From assembly GCF_001514495.1 (NCBI RefSeq), contig NZ_BCNM01000006.1, positions 62,001 through 126,000 on the forward strand: 64,000 nucleotides of DNA, written 5' to 3'. Each line of letters opens with the position of its first letter. Position 1 is the first letter of the stretch. Positions 24,460-33,207 of this stretch are shown here, in pieces. The translations under genes and the position numbers were made by a program. Below the pieces are notes generated by a model. It worked only from the letters and a program-made list of their open reading frames with translations. It searched no databases and was not told the DNA's origin. Source of the DNA: Paenibacillus pabuli NBRC 13638 (GTDB lineage Bacteria; Bacillota; Bacilli; Paenibacillales; Paenibacillaceae).

Positions 24460-24918
24460 ATGACGACACATGAATTATCGCCATTGGTTGCTGCGCTGAA
24501 TATGCAGCCCCACGTTGAAGGCGGTTGGTATAAGGAAGAATGGAAGGCATCTTATCAAATTCCACAGTCCGTCCTGCCGGATACATACTCGGGCCCTCGA
24601 TTCTCGGCAAGCTCGACGTATTTCCTGCTGCACTCGCATGAAGTCTCGGAATGGCATACCGTTCTGTCCGATGAGCTCTGGTTGTGGCATAGCGGCAGCC
24701 CGGTTGAATTGAAATTGGGCGGCAGCGGGGAACACCCGGAAAATGAGGAAGTGCTTGTATTGGGTATGGATATCGAAGCGGGGCAATCTCCGCAGGTGCT
24801 CGTCCCGGCCGGCGTATGGCAAACGGCACGTCCACTGGGCGATGAGCCTGTGCTGGTAACGTGCGTTGTAGCACCAGGCTTCCATTTTGATGATTTCAAA
24901 TTGGTTTCCAAGGGCTAA
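24460..24918 (+). CDS. DUF985 cupin protein
   Basis: This 152-residue protein starts at the ATG 24460 after GGAAGG; an upstream in-frame ATG (24418) lacks a site. The sequence follows the DUF985 (cupin_5) family: LNMQPHVEGGWYKEEW, STYFLLHSHEVSEWHTV and VPAGVWQTARPLG, with VLVTCVVAPGFHFDDF at the end. The fold is a small beta-barrel. Plant and yeast relatives bind sugar-like or phenolic ligands, but no enzyme activity is established for most members. It forms its own unit closed by the terminator at 24941. Confidence 0.82.
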   Translation: MTTHELSPLVAALNMQPHVEGGWYKEEWKASYQIPQSVLPDTYSGPRFSASSTYFLLHSHEVSEWHTVLSDELWLWHSGSPVELKLGGSGEHPENEEVLVLGMDIEAGQSPQVLVPAGVWQTARPLGDEPVLVTCVVAPGFHFDDFKLVSKG

Positions 24919-24940
24919 TATAACTATGAATAAACAAGCA

Positions 24941-24984
24941 AAATCCCGCTCCAGGTGCGTCTGTATCCGGAGCGGGATTTTTTT
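24941..24984 (+). terminator. Rho-independent terminator
   Basis: AAATCCCGCTCC and GGAGCGGGATTT form a perfect 12-base stem running into TTTTTTT. It lies between the convergent cupin and aldo/keto reductase genes. Confidence 0.92.
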
Positions 24985-25008
24985 GATGGTTGAAATCCTG
25001 ATTATATG

Positions 25009-25836
25009 TTAAAAGTTAAAGTTATCCGGATCAGAACCGAAGCGTTTATTCTCGTTCAGTTGATTAATGTGCTCGACTTCTTCCGTCGTCAACTCAAAGT
25101 CGTAGAGATCTGCATTATCACGAATGCGCTGTGGTGTAACCGATTTCGGTATGGTCACAATGCCATTTTGCAGATCCCAACGCAGGATAACCTGTGCAGG
25201 TGACTTGCCGTACTTGGCAGCAATGTCCTGAAGCAGCGGATGTTCCAGGAGATGTCCCTGACCAAGTGGAGACCAGGCTTCGATCTGAATCTGATGTTTG
25301 CTGCAATACTCCCGAAGTTCCGTCTGGATCAGAAGCGGGTGGAGTTCCACCTGATTCACGGCAGGTTTAATGGTGGCATCCGCCATTAGGTCTTCCAAGT
25401 GATGAATCTGGAAATTGCTTACGCCAATTGCACGGATGCGTCCTTCTTTGTGCAACTTCTCCAATGCTCTCCAGGTATCCTTGTACTTTCCTTTGACTGG
25501 CCAGTGAATGAGGTAGAGATCCAGATATTCCAGTTCGAGTCGTTCCATACTGGCTTCGAAGGCTGCCAAAGTGGATTCGTAACCTTGATCCCCGTTCCAC
25601 ACTTTGGTCGTGATGAACAGATCCTCGCGAGCGATTCCGGATTCACGAATACCCTGGGCTACACCCGCTTCATTGTTATACGCTTTGGCCGTATCGATGC
25701 TGCGGTAACCTGTTTGAATCGCCGTTTTGACAGCTTCAACCACTTCTTCTCCGTCCTTCACCTTAAATACGCCAAAACCCAGCCAAGGCATTTTGACTCC
25801 GTTGTAGAGTGTCGTTGTGTCCTGCACGTGTTTCAT
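25009..25836 (-). CDS. Aldo/keto reductase (YtbE/YvgN-like)
   Basis: This 275-residue TIM barrel carries the AKR tetrad Asp48, Tyr53 (DTAKAYNNE), Lys78 (TTKVW) and His111 (YLIHWP). It also has [19 protein letters not shown] and the NADPH phosphate site [10 protein letters not shown] near the end. It is closest in feel to the AKR5G group (B. subtilis YvgN glyoxal reductase and YtbE), which reduce reactive aldehydes. It is a single gene with a probable promoter at 25932-25959 on the minus strand (TTCCAA-N16-TATAAT). Confidence 0.92.
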   Translation of the reverse strand: MKHVQDTTTLYNGVKMPWLGFGVFKVKDGEEVVEAVKTAIQTGYRSIDTAKAYNNEAGVAQGIRESGIAREDLFITTKVWNGDQGYESTLAAFEASMERLELEYLDLYLIHWPVKGKYKDTWRALEKLHKEGRIRAIGVSNFQIHHLEDLMADATIKPAVNQVELHPLLIQTELREYCSKHQIQIEAWSPLGQGHLLEHPLLQDIAAKYGKSPAQVILRWDLQNGIVTIPKSVTPQRIRDNADLYDFELTTEEVEHINQLNENKRFGSDPDNFNF

Positions 25837-26169
25837 GATCCGAAATTCCTCCTTTGATTCATCAATGATTTCATGATGTAATTACCCTGTGGTCAGACCG
25901 CCAATCGGGAAAAGGGAAGCCGTCTGTATTAATTATACTAAACCTCGCTGGCATTGGAAAAGAATACAACCTTTTCGGGTAGGGAAAACCCTTATTTTAT
26001 CCTTTTTCGCCAGACAGAGGTTTGGTTTTGACGCTTGTGGGTGATAAGATGAAGTATACGAAATATGGAAGTTAAGACTTCGCTAGTGGAGAGTTTACAT
26101 AAGAAACGAAGAAGTGCGGAGTCGGACTGTTCCGGGCCGTGCGATTGACGATAAAGGAGCAAGATTACA
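25837..26169. other. Divergent intergenic region (333 bases)
   Basis: It holds the minus-strand promoter for the aldo/keto reductase (-10 at 25932-25937, -35 at 25954-25959). A weak plus-strand candidate (TTGGTT at 26022, 17 bases, TAAGAT at 26045) precedes the DUF445 gene. No gene or RNA was recognised. Confidence 0.4.
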
Positions 26170-27426
26170 ATGGCTAAACCTAAACAAACCAAAAAAGCTG
26201 CAGCCTGGTCTCTCGTGGTGATGGGTGCGGGATTTGCTGCATCATTGCCGTTCCAGGGCGGTGTTGTGGGCAAACTGCTGGTAGGCTCATTTGAAGCGGG
26301 GTTGGTAGGCGGACTTGCAGACTGGTTCGCTGTAACAGCGCTGTTCCGTCATCCGCTGGGTATTCCAATTCCACATACGGCACTGCTGCCGAAGAATCGG
26401 GATAAGATGACCGAAGGTCTGGTCTCTGCGGTGGAAAATAACTTGCTGAACAAGGATAGCATCACCGAGAAAATCGCAGGCTTTAAAGCGGCGGAGACGG
26501 TACTGGATACGTTAACACGTGAACTCCATAGCGATGGAATCAAAACCATGATTGATACACTCTGCAAACGCATCCTTGCCGGTCTTCCGCTGGAGCAGAT
26601 TGCCCCACTGGTGGCGGGTGAGATCAAATCACAGGCAGGAGCCTTCGATCTGGGTCCGATTCTGGAACGGGCTTCGATCCAGATGAGTGAGCGTGGATAT
26701 GATGCCAAAGCGCTGGACTACGGCCTGAAGCAGGCAGAGGAGTGGCTGGTGAAGCCAGAGACCATTATGTTTTTGGGCGAAAGCGGTCTGAAGGCGATCA
26801 GCGGAATCCAAATGAACGGATTGATGCAATTTGCGATGAATGCGTTCATGGGCTATCTGAACGAGGAGCGTATGGGGAGCATTTTGCAAGGGTATCTGTT
26901 TGACCGGGTAGAGGACATGAAGCGGGAAGGCAGTGCTCTCCGTTACAAAGTGCTCGATCTGCTGCGAACCCAGGCTATCCGACTGGCGATGAGTGAGAGT
27001 GTGCAGGATGGAGTCAACGGCTGGAAGAACAGCATGCTGGATGGATGGAACGCCGAGGAAACCGTGCTGAACAAGCTGGTCGAGCTGAGGGAGAGGGCGC
27101 TGGCTGCGATGGAAGATGGACAGTATGTGGATACATATGCGCTGCCTGCCATTGAGCGCGTTTTGTCTGATTTGCGTGCCGATGAAGCATTGTTAGCAAG
27201 CTTGAATGCCAAGATAGTGGAAGGCGTTACAACCCTGCTGGAGAAAAACCATTCCAAAATCGGCAACCTTGTGCGCGAAAATGTGGACAAAATGGACAAT
27301 GCCTCCTTGATCTCACTGATCGAGGACAAAGTAGGGCAGGATTTGCAATGGATTCGGATTAATGGGGCCGTTACCGGTTTCATTATCGGGATTGCGCTGA
27401 CTGCCCTGCGGATGGTGTTAGAGTAA
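26170..27426 (+). CDS. DUF445 family membrane-anchored protein
   Basis: This 418-residue protein has a hydrophobic N-terminus (about 12-50) with the DUF445 hallmark GLVGGLADWFAVTALFRHPLG, then IPHTALLPKNRDKMTEGL. A long charged helical body follows, and one C-terminal membrane segment (INGAVTGFIIGIALTALRMV). AAAGGAG ten bases upstream sets the ATG. The family (YjiN/YheB type) is widespread and its function unknown. The topology suggests an elongated domain held at the membrane by both ends. It forms its own transcript ending at the terminator at 27432. Confidence 0.88.
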   Translation: MAKPKQTKKAAAWSLVVMGAGFAASLPFQGGVVGKLLVGSFEAGLVGGLADWFAVTALFRHPLGIPIPHTALLPKNRDKMTEGLVSAVENNLLNKDSITEKIAGFKAAETVLDTLTRELHSDGIKTMIDTLCKRILAGLPLEQIAPLVAGEIKSQAGAFDLGPILERASIQMSERGYDAKALDYGLKQAEEWLVKPETIMFLGESGLKAISGIQMNGLMQFAMNAFMGYLNEERMGSILQGYLFDRVEDMKREGSALRYKVLDLLRTQAIRLAMSESVQDGVNGWKNSMLDGWNAEETVLNKLVELRERALAAMEDGQYVDTYALPAIERVLSDLRADEALLASLNAKIVEGVTTLLEKNHSKIGNLVRENVDKMDNASLISLIEDKVGQDLQWIRINGAVTGFIIGIALTALRMVLE

Positions 27427-27431
27427 CATGC

Positions 27432-27468
27432 AAAGAGCCACCCTTGATGAAGGGGCAGGCTCTTTTTG
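27432..27468 (+). terminator. Rho-independent terminator
   Basis: AAAGAGCC (27432-27439) pairs with GGCTCTTT (27458-27465) and runs on in T, just after the DUF445 stop. Confidence 0.88.
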
Positions 27469-27514
27469 TTATGCCAATTATCGATGGGTAGATGGTTGTA
27501 GTTGTCCATGTCCC

Positions 27515-27688
27515 CTACTTGGAGGTTAGCTGTTTCACGGGTCCGGGCAAATCGTCTGCCGTAACCTCTTCCCAGTGCGTTACGCCACGCAGCGTGGATA
27601 CATATAGTTTCAGGTAGGCACCATTTTTAAGTAGCTTGCTGGTAGAAAAGTTCAGTGTTTTGGATTTTCCCTCATCCGGTTTAGGATG
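27515..27688 (-). pseudogene. 5'-truncated yxeA-like (DUF1093) gene remnant
   Basis: A minus-strand frame with no start codon, beginning within the last codons of the ABC permease, reads KTLNFSTSKLLKNGAYLKLY, then GVTHWEEVTADDLPGPVK, and ends at TAG (27515). This matches the C-terminal half of the YxeA/DUF1093 family (AYLKLYV..GVT.WEEV). The N-terminal half, with its signal peptide, is missing. In B. subtilis yxeA follows the yxdJKLM two-component/ABC operon, so the remnant sits in its ancestral place. An internal deletion joining the permease end to yxeA codons is likely. Confidence 0.62.
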
Positions 27689-28412
27689 ATGCGATGTCTT
27701 TGTATTTCAGGCGGCGTATGGACCAGATAGCAAACAGAAGAATAAAGAGACTGTTCATCAACAGAAAGACGATATTCTCCGAGGAAGTCAGTCCCTTCTG
27801 GCTCAATACGCCCATGCCTATGGTTAACAACGAATAAGGGAATAACATGCCGATTTTCAGCACATACATGCCCAGTCCGAGAAAGACTGCACAAAGGCTG
27901 ATGCCAATTGGCGTAGCGAAGCTTCTTATCCGTATCGATAACCCCAGTTGCAGTGCAGCAATGGATATAGCGGCGAACCATCCTCGTAGGCTCCACACTA
28001 CGGTTTCCATCGGGAATGGACCCGGAATGGTGAACAGCTGGCCTGCTGCCCAGTACATGAGCATGAAGAAGGCTTGAGCCGAGAAGATCAATATGCCGAC
28101 AATGACCAACTTGGCGACGAAAAGGCTGGTGACCGACATTGGAGAAGCCAGAATCATGTTCCAGTTGCGATTGCTATGTTCCAGGCGGCATACAAAGGCA
28201 CAACAAATGGCGATCAGAATGGGTAGGAAGAACTCCCCATAAAATAAACTGACCTGTGTCCACAAGCTGTACCACCCGTTTTGCAAGGCCGGTTGATTGA
28301 AATAAAAGTTAAAGCATCCGATGAGCAGGCTGATGATCGGCAGAATTGCCAGTACCAGACTGATCCGGGAATGCCGAAGTTTAAGCCACTCTGCGGAAAT
28401 GCTCCTCAGCAT
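27681..28412 (-). CDS. ABC-2 permease, lantibiotic-immunity type (subunit 2)
   Basis: This 243-residue protein has six predicted membrane segments. It begins MLRSISAEWLKLRHSRISLV, the typical start of SpaG/MutG/BcrB-like permeases, with a RNWNMILASPMSVTSLFVAK loop after TM2. It lies 12 bases after the paralogous permease gene and works with it and the ATPase at 29174-30094. Such transporters protect against lantibiotics or bacitracin-like peptides. Its last codons abut the yxeA-like remnant. Confidence 0.82.
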   Translation of the reverse strand: MLRSISAEWLKLRHSRISLVLAILPIISLLIGCFNFYFNQPALQNGWYSLWTQVSLFYGEFFLPILIAICCAFVCRLEHSNRNWNMILASPMSVTSLFVAKLVIVGILIFSAQAFFMLMYWAAGQLFTIPGPFPMETVVWSLRGWFAAISIAALQLGLSIRIRSFATPIGISLCAVFLGLGMYVLKIGMLFPYSLLTIGMGVLSQKGLTSSENIVFLLMNSLFILLFAIWSIRRLKYKDIASS

Positions 28413-28424
28413 GTGTTTCCCTCC

Positions 28425-29174
28425 TCAAATCTCTTGTCTTGAAGCATGAATATTTCCTGCAAAATAGAAGATGGCAGCCATCAACAAGGCGGCTAAGAAA
28501 AGACCGACAGGCAGCATACCCGATACATAGGTACCCGAAGATGCGCTGTAAATGTAAGTGACAGGATTCAGATCCATGTAGTAAGACCATATGAAAAGGT
28601 GACGTACGCCTGCTGGAAACAAACCCGATGTTGTTCCAATGAATCCGCCCAGCATACCTAGGCATAATGCAAAGGCCTGATTGCGGACCGTAAGAGACAA
28701 CCATTGTTGGAGTGCCGTTATTGCAAGCGTAGTTAACAATGTCCCTGCAGCGAACTGCACAAGCAGGGAGAGTGGCAGCGGTCCGGGAATATTTTTGGAT
28801 AGACCAAAACCTATAATGAAGACAGCCTGCGCAAGGATACCATACAGGATCAGGCTGTTCGCACATATGTATTTGGCTGTGTAGACGTGATTGCGTCCGG
28901 TGTTGGTCGTCATAAGCATCTTCCACGTGTTCCCTTTATGCTCCATGTCACAGATGCGAGATACAACGATAGCCGATATAATCGGCAGAAACAGACCGTT
29001 CATGGAAGCTATGCTGAAAATCAACGCTTCCCAGCTCGCATTGGCTTCACTTCGGGAGATGGAGATACTCATGGACATGGAAGCCCAGATCATCTCTGCG
29101 GCCAGAAACAGGGTTAGCATGATCCAGATTTTTTTGCGGCGGATTTTGAAATACTCCAGGGACAGGGCTTTCAT
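28425..29174 (-). CDS. ABC-2 permease, lantibiotic-immunity type (subunit 1)
   Basis: This 249-residue six-TM protein begins MKALSLEYFKIRRKKIWIML and has CDMEHKGNTWKMLMTTNTGR in the first cytoplasmic loop, both usual for SpaE/EpiE-like subunits. Its ATG overlaps the ATPase stop codon (TAATG), so translation is coupled. It is similar in plan to the next permease, and the two probably form a heterodimer. The substrate is inferred to be an antimicrobial peptide. Confidence 0.82.
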   Translation of the reverse strand: MKALSLEYFKIRRKKIWIMLTLFLAAEMIWASMSMSISISRSEANASWEALIFSIASMNGLFLPIISAIVVSRICDMEHKGNTWKMLMTTNTGRNHVYTAKYICANSLILYGILAQAVFIIGFGLSKNIPGPLPLSLLVQFAAGTLLTTLAITALQQWLSLTVRNQAFALCLGMLGGFIGTTSGLFPAGVRHLFIWSYYMDLNPVTYIYSASSGTYVSGMLPVGLFLAALLMAAIFYFAGNIHASRQEI

Positions 29175-30094
29175 TACAAGCTCCGCTTCTTTCCGGTCAG
29201 ATCGAGGAACATATCCTCCAGACTTTTTTTGTGTTCCTCAATACGGATAACGGGAATATCGTGTTCCACCAGCACCTTGTTCATCCGAGAGACTTCCTCG
29301 TCACGAAGATAGTCAAACACCAGCTGCTTTCCGTGGACTTTGGGCATGTAGCCTTGAGTCAAAAGTATTTTCTCTGCCCTTGCCGGGTCTGTGGTCTGAA
29401 AACGAATGGTAGCCTTGTTGTTGGCCTGAAGGCTCTGCATGGTTCCCTGGAACAGCAACTTACCATCGCTGATAATACCCACTGAAGTAGCAATCTGTTC
29501 AATCTCTGACAACAGGTGGCTGGATAACAGGACTGTTATGCCATATTGACCCGGAAGGGACTTGATTAATTCCCGGATCTCACCGATCCCGGCAGGATCA
29601 AGTCCGTTTGTAGGCTCATCCAGAATAAGCAGGCTTGGAAAGGCAAGCAGGGCCATGGCAATACCAAGTCGTTGCTTCATCCCTAGGGAATACTGATCGG
29701 CCTGCTTATGTTTTTGGTTTTCGAGTCGGACAATTTTGAGAGCTTTATCAATATTTTTGTTCGGTACGTTCCGCAGTCGCTGCATGACTTTCATATTCTC
29801 AAGTCCAGTCAAGTGGCCATAATAAGATGGGGATTCGATCAATGATCCAGTCTGGTTCAGAATGGACGGACGATGCTTATTCAGATCTTTGCCGAACACC
29901 TTTACATTGCCATCGCTGGGTTTGATCAGACCCAACAACATTTTTAACGTGGTAGTTTTGCCTGCTCCGTTAGGACCCAAAAAGCCAAAAATCTGTCCCG
30001 TTTCAACCGCCAGATTAACCTGGTGTACGCGGTTAGTACCGCCATAAGATTTGGACAGGTTATGAGTTTCCACGATGGGGGAACTGTTCATCAT
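29174..30094 (-). CDS. ABC transporter ATPase, BcrA/SpaF type
   Basis: The 306-residue product starts at the ATG 30094, nine bases after GGAG; an ATG 15 bases upstream has no ribosome site. Motifs: Walker A GPNGAGKTTT, Q-loop SLIESPSYYGHLTGLEN, a degenerate signature YSLGMKQR (Y-S-L-G as usual in this family), Walker B LLILDEPTNGLDPAG, and switch His in LSSHLLSEIE. A C-terminal domain of about 90 residues follows (EKILLTQGY...), as in BcrA. It is divergent from a two-component system that probably induces it when a peptide antibiotic is sensed. Confidence 0.9.
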   Translation of the reverse strand: MMNSSPIVETHNLSKSYGGTNRVHQVNLAVETGQIFGFLGPNGAGKTTTLKMLLGLIKPSDGNVKVFGKDLNKHRPSILNQTGSLIESPSYYGHLTGLENMKVMQRLRNVPNKNIDKALKIVRLENQKHKQADQYSLGMKQRLGIAMALLAFPSLLILDEPTNGLDPAGIGEIRELIKSLPGQYGITVLLSSHLLSEIEQIATSVGIISDGKLLFQGTMQSLQANNKATIRFQTTDPARAEKILLTQGYMPKVHGKQLVFDYLRDEEVSRMNKVLVEHDIPVIRIEEHKKSLEDMFLDLTGKKRSL

Positions 30095-30247
30095 TGATCT
30101 CAACTCCATTTCACTAGTGTCTCTGTTGCTCTAAATATAGATCAGGCTTCTTGCTCGTGGCTGAAGATATCCTTACATTTACCTTAAATGAAAATGGAAA
30201 ATATCGGGTGAATAGCTTTATCATGTATAATGAAAAAGGTGATATGT

Positions 30248-30961
30248 ATGGACTTAATGAAGAATAAGAAAATATTGATCGTTGATGATGAGCCCGAAAT
30301 TCGGGAAATGATTGAGCGTTTTTTACGTAAAGAGGGTTTTTTTCGGGTATACACGGCCGATAACTTCGTGAATGCCTTGGCGGTATGCAGGCTAGAAAAG
30401 CCGGATGCAGCCATCCTGGATGTGATGCTTCCGGATGGGGATGGTTTCTCTCTGCTCTCTTCGATCCGGTCATTCTCGGACATGCCCGTCCTGTTCCTGT
30501 CAGCGCGTGGTGAAGATGAGGATCGACTGCTCGGTCTGGGCCTGGGAGCAGATGATTACATGGTCAAACCCTTTCTTCCAAGAGAGTTGATCCTTCGGCT
30601 GATGGCCATTCTGAAACGGGTATATGCCTCTAATACGGTGGAGAGATTGCCTGTATTCCGTTTGGGTGGACAAACCATTGATTTGGAAAGCGCTGTTGTA
30701 CGGGGGAGAGATAGGGAGCTTCCACTGACAGCCAAGGAGCACGCCATACTGATCAAGTTGCATGAGAATCAGGGCCGGATTGTAACCAGTGATGCCCTGT
30801 GTCAAGCCGTATGGGGAGACGAGAGTTATGGTTATGAAAATACACTTATGGTGCATGTTCGACGAATTCGGGAGAAGATTGAGCAAGACCCATCCAAACC
30901 GGTATTTCTGCTAACGGTTCGGGGGCTTGGTTACAAACTGATGGCTCAGGAGTCCAGGTAA
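30248..30961 (+). CDS. OmpR/PhoB-family response regulator
   Basis: AAAAAGGTGAT upstream selects the ATG at 30248, giving 237 residues. The receiver domain has DDEPEIRE, phospho-acceptor Asp58 in AILDVMLPDGDG, the Thr/Ser switch in FLSARGED and Lys in MVKPF. A winged-helix DNA-binding domain follows (about 140-232) with ELPLTAKEHAILIKLHEN, ALCQAVWGDE and HVRRIREKIE. Its stop overlaps the kinase start by one base. It is divergent from the lantibiotic-type ABC transporter, its likely target. Confidence 0.92.
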   Translation: MDLMKNKKILIVDDEPEIREMIERFLRKEGFFRVYTADNFVNALAVCRLEKPDAAILDVMLPDGDGFSLLSSIRSFSDMPVLFLSARGEDEDRLLGLGLGADDYMVKPFLPRELILRLMAILKRVYASNTVERLPVFRLGGQTIDLESAVVRGRDRELPLTAKEHAILIKLHENQGRIVTSDALCQAVWGDESYGYENTLMVHVRRIREKIEQDPSKPVFLLTVRGLGYKLMAQESR

Positions 30962-32349
30962 TGGATGGCGTTGTTCGAATCCTAAGAAGGTTCGTCGGAT
31001 CTACCATTCTGGTATCTGTGGTGCTGTTATTGTTCAATCTAATTCTGCTAGGTTCGCTGATCTTCAAGGAAATTCATGAGGGTCTTTCCCCCGGTGCGGT
31101 TGTGAAACAGATGGCCAGTGGCCTGAGTAAGGGCGAGCAGGGGGACTATGCGCTAAACAGCGATGGAATGCAACTGCTGGATACATATCAGGCTTGGGCA
31201 ATGCTGCTCGATCCCCAGGGCAAGGTACAGTGGAGCGAACGTCTTCCGGCTGAAATCCCGCGCTCTTATAACGTGACGGATGTTGCGAAGTTCTCGCGAT
31301 ACTATCTTAAGGAATACCCGGTGTACGTGTGGGAACGTGAAGATGGATTATTGGTTGTAGGCTACCCTAAGAATACGTACGGAAAATACCAGTTCGACTT
31401 TCTGGCAGAGTGGCTCAAGTCATTGCCTATTCGGATCATACTATTGTTGGTGTGTAATGTGGCTCTTGCTCTACTGGTATCCATACTCATTGGAACGCGG
31501 GTGATCCGTAGTATTCGACCGTTGATCCATGGCATTCACGCACTGGCAAAGGAAGAGCCTGTTCACGTCGAGACCAAAGGTATATTTAATGATCTGTCAC
31601 AAAGCATCAATTCAACATCCCGCATGCTTCAGGACAAGGATGATGCGCTAAAAGCGAGAGATGAAGCGCGATCCAACTGGATCGCAGGCATTTCTCATGA
31701 TATACGGACACCCTTGTCCATGATTCTGGGTTACGCGAGTGAGTTGGAGGAGCAATCGGATTTGCCGGCCGAGCAGAAACAGCAGGCAGCCATTATTCGT
31801 CGTCAGGGTGAACGTCTGCGATCACTGGTCAGTGATCTGAATCTGGTATCCATGCTGGAGTATGAGATGCAGCCCTTACAGTTGAAGTCGATTCGACTCT
31901 CCGTTCTGGCGAGGCAAGTTGTTTCGGATTTTTTGAACAATGGCTTGGATGAACGATATCCGATCTCGCTACATGTTCAGGACGAGAGTCTGCATGTGAT
32001 GGGAGATGAGCGATTGCTGTATCGTGCAGTAACGAATCTGGTACAAAACAGTATTAGGCATAACCCGGACGGGTGTGCAATTGAGCTGGAAACGATGCGT
32101 GCAGCGGAGGATTTATTTTGTGAATTTGTGGTGTCTGATGATGGAAAAGGGATTCCCAGAGAGTACCTAGACGATGTGGTGGTTCTCCCTTATACCGCAG
32201 GGCGTATACGGCCTTCCCACCAGGGCCATGGTTTGGGACTTCCCATGGTATCAAGGATTGCTCAGGCCCACCAGGGAAAGCTTATTCTTGAAAGTGAAAG
32301 CGTAGAAGGACTTAGAGCTGTATTGAAGTTGCCTTGCTGGGACACATGA
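30961..32349 (+). CDS. Sensor histidine kinase (HAMP/HisKA)
   Basis: The protein has 462 residues. TM1 is about 13-37, followed by an extracellular sensor of about 120 residues, TM2 at about 158-180 (RIILLLVCNVALALLVSILI), and a HAMP region. HisKA holds GISHDIRTPLSMILG (His246), then an N-box NLVQNSIRHN, G1 DDGKGIP and G2 GHGLGLP. The extracellular loop is full-size, unlike BceS intramembrane kinases; it is nearer the SpaK/VanS type. It is coupled by a TAATG overlap to the regulator. By context it senses a peptide or cell-wall stress; the ligand is unknown. Confidence 0.92.
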   Translation: MDGVVRILRRFVGSTILVSVVLLLFNLILLGSLIFKEIHEGLSPGAVVKQMASGLSKGEQGDYALNSDGMQLLDTYQAWAMLLDPQGKVQWSERLPAEIPRSYNVTDVAKFSRYYLKEYPVYVWEREDGLLVVGYPKNTYGKYQFDFLAEWLKSLPIRIILLLVCNVALALLVSILIGTRVIRSIRPLIHGIHALAKEEPVHVETKGIFNDLSQSINSTSRMLQDKDDALKARDEARSNWIAGISHDIRTPLSMILGYASELEEQSDLPAEQKQQAAIIRRQGERLRSLVSDLNLVSMLEYEMQPLQLKSIRLSVLARQVVSDFLNNGLDERYPISLHVQDESLHVMGDERLLYRAVTNLVQNSIRHNPDGCAIELETMRAAEDLFCEFVVSDDGKGIPREYLDDVVVLPYTAGRIRPSHQGHGLGLPMVSRIAQAHQGKLILESESVEGLRAVLKLPCWDT

Positions 32350-32616
32350 CAAATTGATTGGACGATGTAAACGGTACAATAGTCTCGTACGCGAACAGTT
32401 GTCTGAAACGGGGCACAGACAGTATGGATAAGGATTGCGATAATGCTGTTAACAGAAGAAATGGGCTTTCTTTTCTGCATAGGACGTGTTGAAGAGAAAG
32501 CTTTTGGTTACATATGAAAAAAAGAATAGTTAAAATGATGCAAAATCAGTTGAATTGGGTAATGTACACCGGAATGCTTCATTGGAATCATTTAGGAACA
32601 AAGATACATAAAAACG
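32350..32616. other. Intergenic region without recognised gene
   Basis: After the kinase stop no start/ribosome-site pair, terminator or RNA was recognised. There is a weak GAAGAAA/TTTCTTTTC pairing near 32455-32475. Confidence 0.35.
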
Positions 32617-32802
32617 ATGCCAACAGCCGATGTGTCCATGGTAGTTTTATACTATGATGCAGATAACAGAAGAAAAAAGTGGATAACTAATGGGGCCAGG
32701 TCGCATAAGCTAGATCATGATGACCGTGGAAGTGTTGGGCGTTTGGGGAAGTGGGACAAGAAGTTCGATAGGGCTATTCATGAATCGAAAAAGAAAAGGT
32801 GA
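32617..32802 (+). CDS. Unrecognised 61-residue reading frame (possible toxin-tip remnant)
   Basis: The frame encodes a basic, soluble protein with KKWITNGARSHKLDHDD, GSVGRLGKWDKKFD and a KKKR end. There is no good ribosome site at its ATG. Its last bases contain the AAAAGGTGAT site of the next gene, so that gene could depend on its translation. It could be the 3' end of a lost polymorphic toxin gene, or chance. I do not recognise it. Confidence 0.3.
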   Translation: MPTADVSMVVLYYDADNRRKKWITNGARSHKLDHDDRGSVGRLGKWDKKFDRAIHESKKKR

Positions 32803-32807
32803 TTGAT

Positions 32808-33167
32808 ATGAGGTTGAAGCGACCATTCGCATGTATACTTTCTTTGATCATACTATCCACTTTCATTTTGGGAGGGTGTCAGAACATGAAGGAAAGTGAA
32901 AAACAAGCCTATTTTAAAGAAGCGGAAGCAGAGGCTGTAAAATATCTGAAGAATAAATATGAGTTGGATGTAGTCATCACGAATAAAGAGTTGCTACCTG
33001 AGATGGCGCTTGATTCTATTGCCATGGAAGGACATGTGGTTGATCATGAAGAGCAAGAATTTACGATCGCGTACGATTATGAGGATAAAAAAATCAAAAA
33101 CTTTGGCATGAGTCCAGCAATAAAGGAAGCTATTATAGCAAAGGGATATGATCCGTTTAACAAATAA
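32808..33167 (+). CDS. Small lipoprotein, probable immunity protein of a T7SS lipase
   Basis: AAAAGGTGAT precedes the ATG at 32808. The 119-residue product has a lipoprotein signal (MRLKRPFACILSLIILSTFI, then LGGC with Cys24) and a small domain of about 90 residues with helix, then strands (YFKEAEAEAVKYLKNKYELD, EFTIAYDYEDKKIKNFG), which could be cystatin-like. It lies 40 bases before a lipase effector. In S. aureus the lipase toxin TslA is neutralised by an outward-facing lipoprotein (TilA), so an immunity role is inferred by arrangement. No sequence identity to TilA was checked. Confidence 0.6.
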   Translation: MRLKRPFACILSLIILSTFILGGCQNMKESEKQAYFKEAEAEAVKYLKNKYELDVVITNKELLPEMALDSIAMEGHVVDHEEQEFTIAYDYEDKKIKNFGMSPAIKEAIIAKGYDPFNK

Positions 33168-33207
33168 ATCATAATTCAGGATTGATTTTCTTGGAGGTGC
33201 AGCAGTT

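Noticed and set aside
27652..27996. 114-codon minus-strand frame at the permease end
   Set aside because: It is a shifted frame of the ABC permease and the yxeA remnant.
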